From Gemmatimonadaceae bacterium (GTDB lineage Bacteria; Gemmatimonadota; Gemmatimonadetes; Gemmatimonadales; Gemmatimonadaceae): 15,365 nt of DNA. The notes under the pieces were generated by a model. The model saw only the letters and a list, made by a program, of their open reading frames with translations. It ran no database searches and was not told the DNA's origin. The position numbers and the translations under genes were made by a program. Where the stretch lies: assembly GCA_025356185.1 (NCBI GenBank), contig JANXUN010000464.1:1-15365 (forward strand). Reading direction: 5' to 3'. Of the stretch, positions 14,589 through 15,365 are shown piece by piece. Every line of letters starts with the position of its first letter. The stretch's first letter is position 1.

Positions 14589-15365
14589 TTACGGCGCAAG
14601 CGGCTCACTTCCCTGCGGCATCGTGATCGCCATGCCCATCGAGTGATAGCCTTTGTCGACATAGATCGTGGTGCCGGTGATGCCACTCGCGAGTGGGCTG
14701 CCCAGAAACGCCGCCACCGAGCCGACCTCGGCTGCCGTCAGCGCTTCCGCGAGCGGTGAGTTGTCCGCGCAATACCTGACCATCTTGTCGATGATGCCAA
14801 TCGCGCTGGCCGCGCGCGAGGCAAACGGTCCTGCCGAAATAGTATTGATCCGCAGTCCGTGTTTGCGTCCGGCTTCGAATGCCAACACGCGCGTATCGCT
14901 TTCGAGTGCGGCTTTCGCGCTCGACATGCCACCGCCGTAACCCGGAATTGCCCGTTCGCTCGCCATGTACGTCAACGAGCACACCGATCCGCCCGGACGC
15001 ATGAGGGGGCCAAGCCGCTGCACCATGGAGACCAGCGAATACGCGCTGGCACTGGAAGCGGCGAGATAGCCGTGACGACTGGTCTCGAGCAACGGTTTGC
15101 GCACTTCGGGTCCGTTCGCCAGCGAATGAAACAGGATGTCGAGTGGCTGTTCGCCAAAGTCACTCACCATGCGTTCGGCGAGCCCGCCGATCGAAAAATC
15201 ACCGACATCTTTGTAGCGCTTGGATTCACGCACATCAGCAGGTGCATCGGTTAACGCGTCGTACACGGCATCGAGCGGATAAATGCGTTCGAATGTCAGT
15301 AAGGAACCGTCGCTCAGGCGACGCGACTCATCCATCTTGCCGCGTTCCAGCAGATTCAAGAAAAT
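14589..15365 (-). CDS. fabI: Enoyl-[acyl-carrier-protein] reductase (NADH), plant-type, N-terminus missing
   Basis: Reduces the trans-2-enoyl-ACP double bond in the last step of each fatty-acid elongation round; cytoplasmic. 258 residues are visible, and the start and nucleotide-binding glycine loop lie beyond the right edge. Family marks are strong: KMDESRRLSDGSLLTFERIYPLDAVYD, LDILFHSLANGPEVRKPLLETSRHGYLAA, LTYMASERAIPGYGGGMSSAKAALESDTRVLAFEAGR, and RINTISAGPFASRAA. The active-site Tyr, second Tyr ten residues later, and Lys eight residues after that are present. This Tyr-to-Lys spacing, one longer than in E. coli, and the long DESRRLSDGS/IYPLDAVYD insert match the enzyme of plants and chlamydiae. 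The TAA stop is followed after three bases by the kinase ATG, so the two are cotranscribed. Confidence 0.95.
   Translation of the reverse strand: MFLNLLERGKMDESRRLSDGSLLTFERIYPLDAVYDALTDAPADVRESKRYKDVGDFSIGGLAERMVSDFGEQPLDILFHSLANGPEVRKPLLETSRHGYLAASSASAYSLVSMVQRLGPLMRPGGSVCSLTYMASERAIPGYGGGMSSAKAALESDTRVLAFEAGRKHGLRINTISAGPFASRAASAIGIIDKMVRYCADNSPLAEALTAAEVGSVAAFLGSPLASGITGTTIYVDKGYHSMGMAITMPQGSEPLAP

Overview
The window looks like chromosome from a Gram-negative, GC-rich (high fifties percent by eye), aerobic heterotroph. Gemmatimonadota is my best guess. The basis is a mixture of features: secreted S9 peptidases and hydrolases ending their signal peptides in AQ, a plant-type FabI, a Rieske/cytochrome b complex with fused cytochrome c, and weak Shine-Dalgarno sites. 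This is inference; there is no rRNA in the window.

Layout. (1) 1-1300, minus: N-terminal 433 residues of a secreted DPP-IV/S9 peptidase, cut by the left edge. (2) 1531-4336, plus: an electron-transport operon of cupredoxin, Rieske protein, and cytochrome b fused to a diheme cytochrome c. The last two genes overlap by one base. It is separated by a hairpin pair from (3) 7106-4378, minus: SPFH/band-7 membrane protein, small ribbon-helix-helix (RHH) protein and secreted alpha/beta-hydrolase, the last two overlapping as ATGA. A 24-bp imperfect palindrome sits on the likely promoter of this operon. (4) 7191-9339, plus: a glycine-rich surface-repeat protein broken by a 7-bp tandem duplication, then an MFS transporter. 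(5) 9372-11306, plus: an attC-like inverted repeat, a secreted protein with four Met-Ser-Ala-His repeats, and an outer-membrane-type protein, which I read as a probable copper-handling pair. (6) 11358-11445: an 88-bp long inverted repeat at a convergent junction. (7) 15365-11442, minus: FabI (cut by the right edge), a hybrid sensor histidine kinase and a membrane-anchored SRPBCC protein, almost without gaps.

How the parts work together. The cupredoxin-Rieske-cytochrome b/c operon is a quinol-oxidising complex in which electrons would pass from quinol through the 2Fe-2S centre and hemes b to the two hemes c, with the cupredoxin a natural soluble carrier. The SPFH operon may be self-regulated by its RHH protein. 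FabI, kinase and SRPBCC protein share a transcript, which hints at a link between envelope or lipid state and signalling, though nothing in the sequence proves it.

The most unusual items are the frame-breaking 7-bp duplication, the palindrome over the SPFH promoter, the attC-like site, and the long inverted repeat that supplies a neighbouring gene's stop codon.
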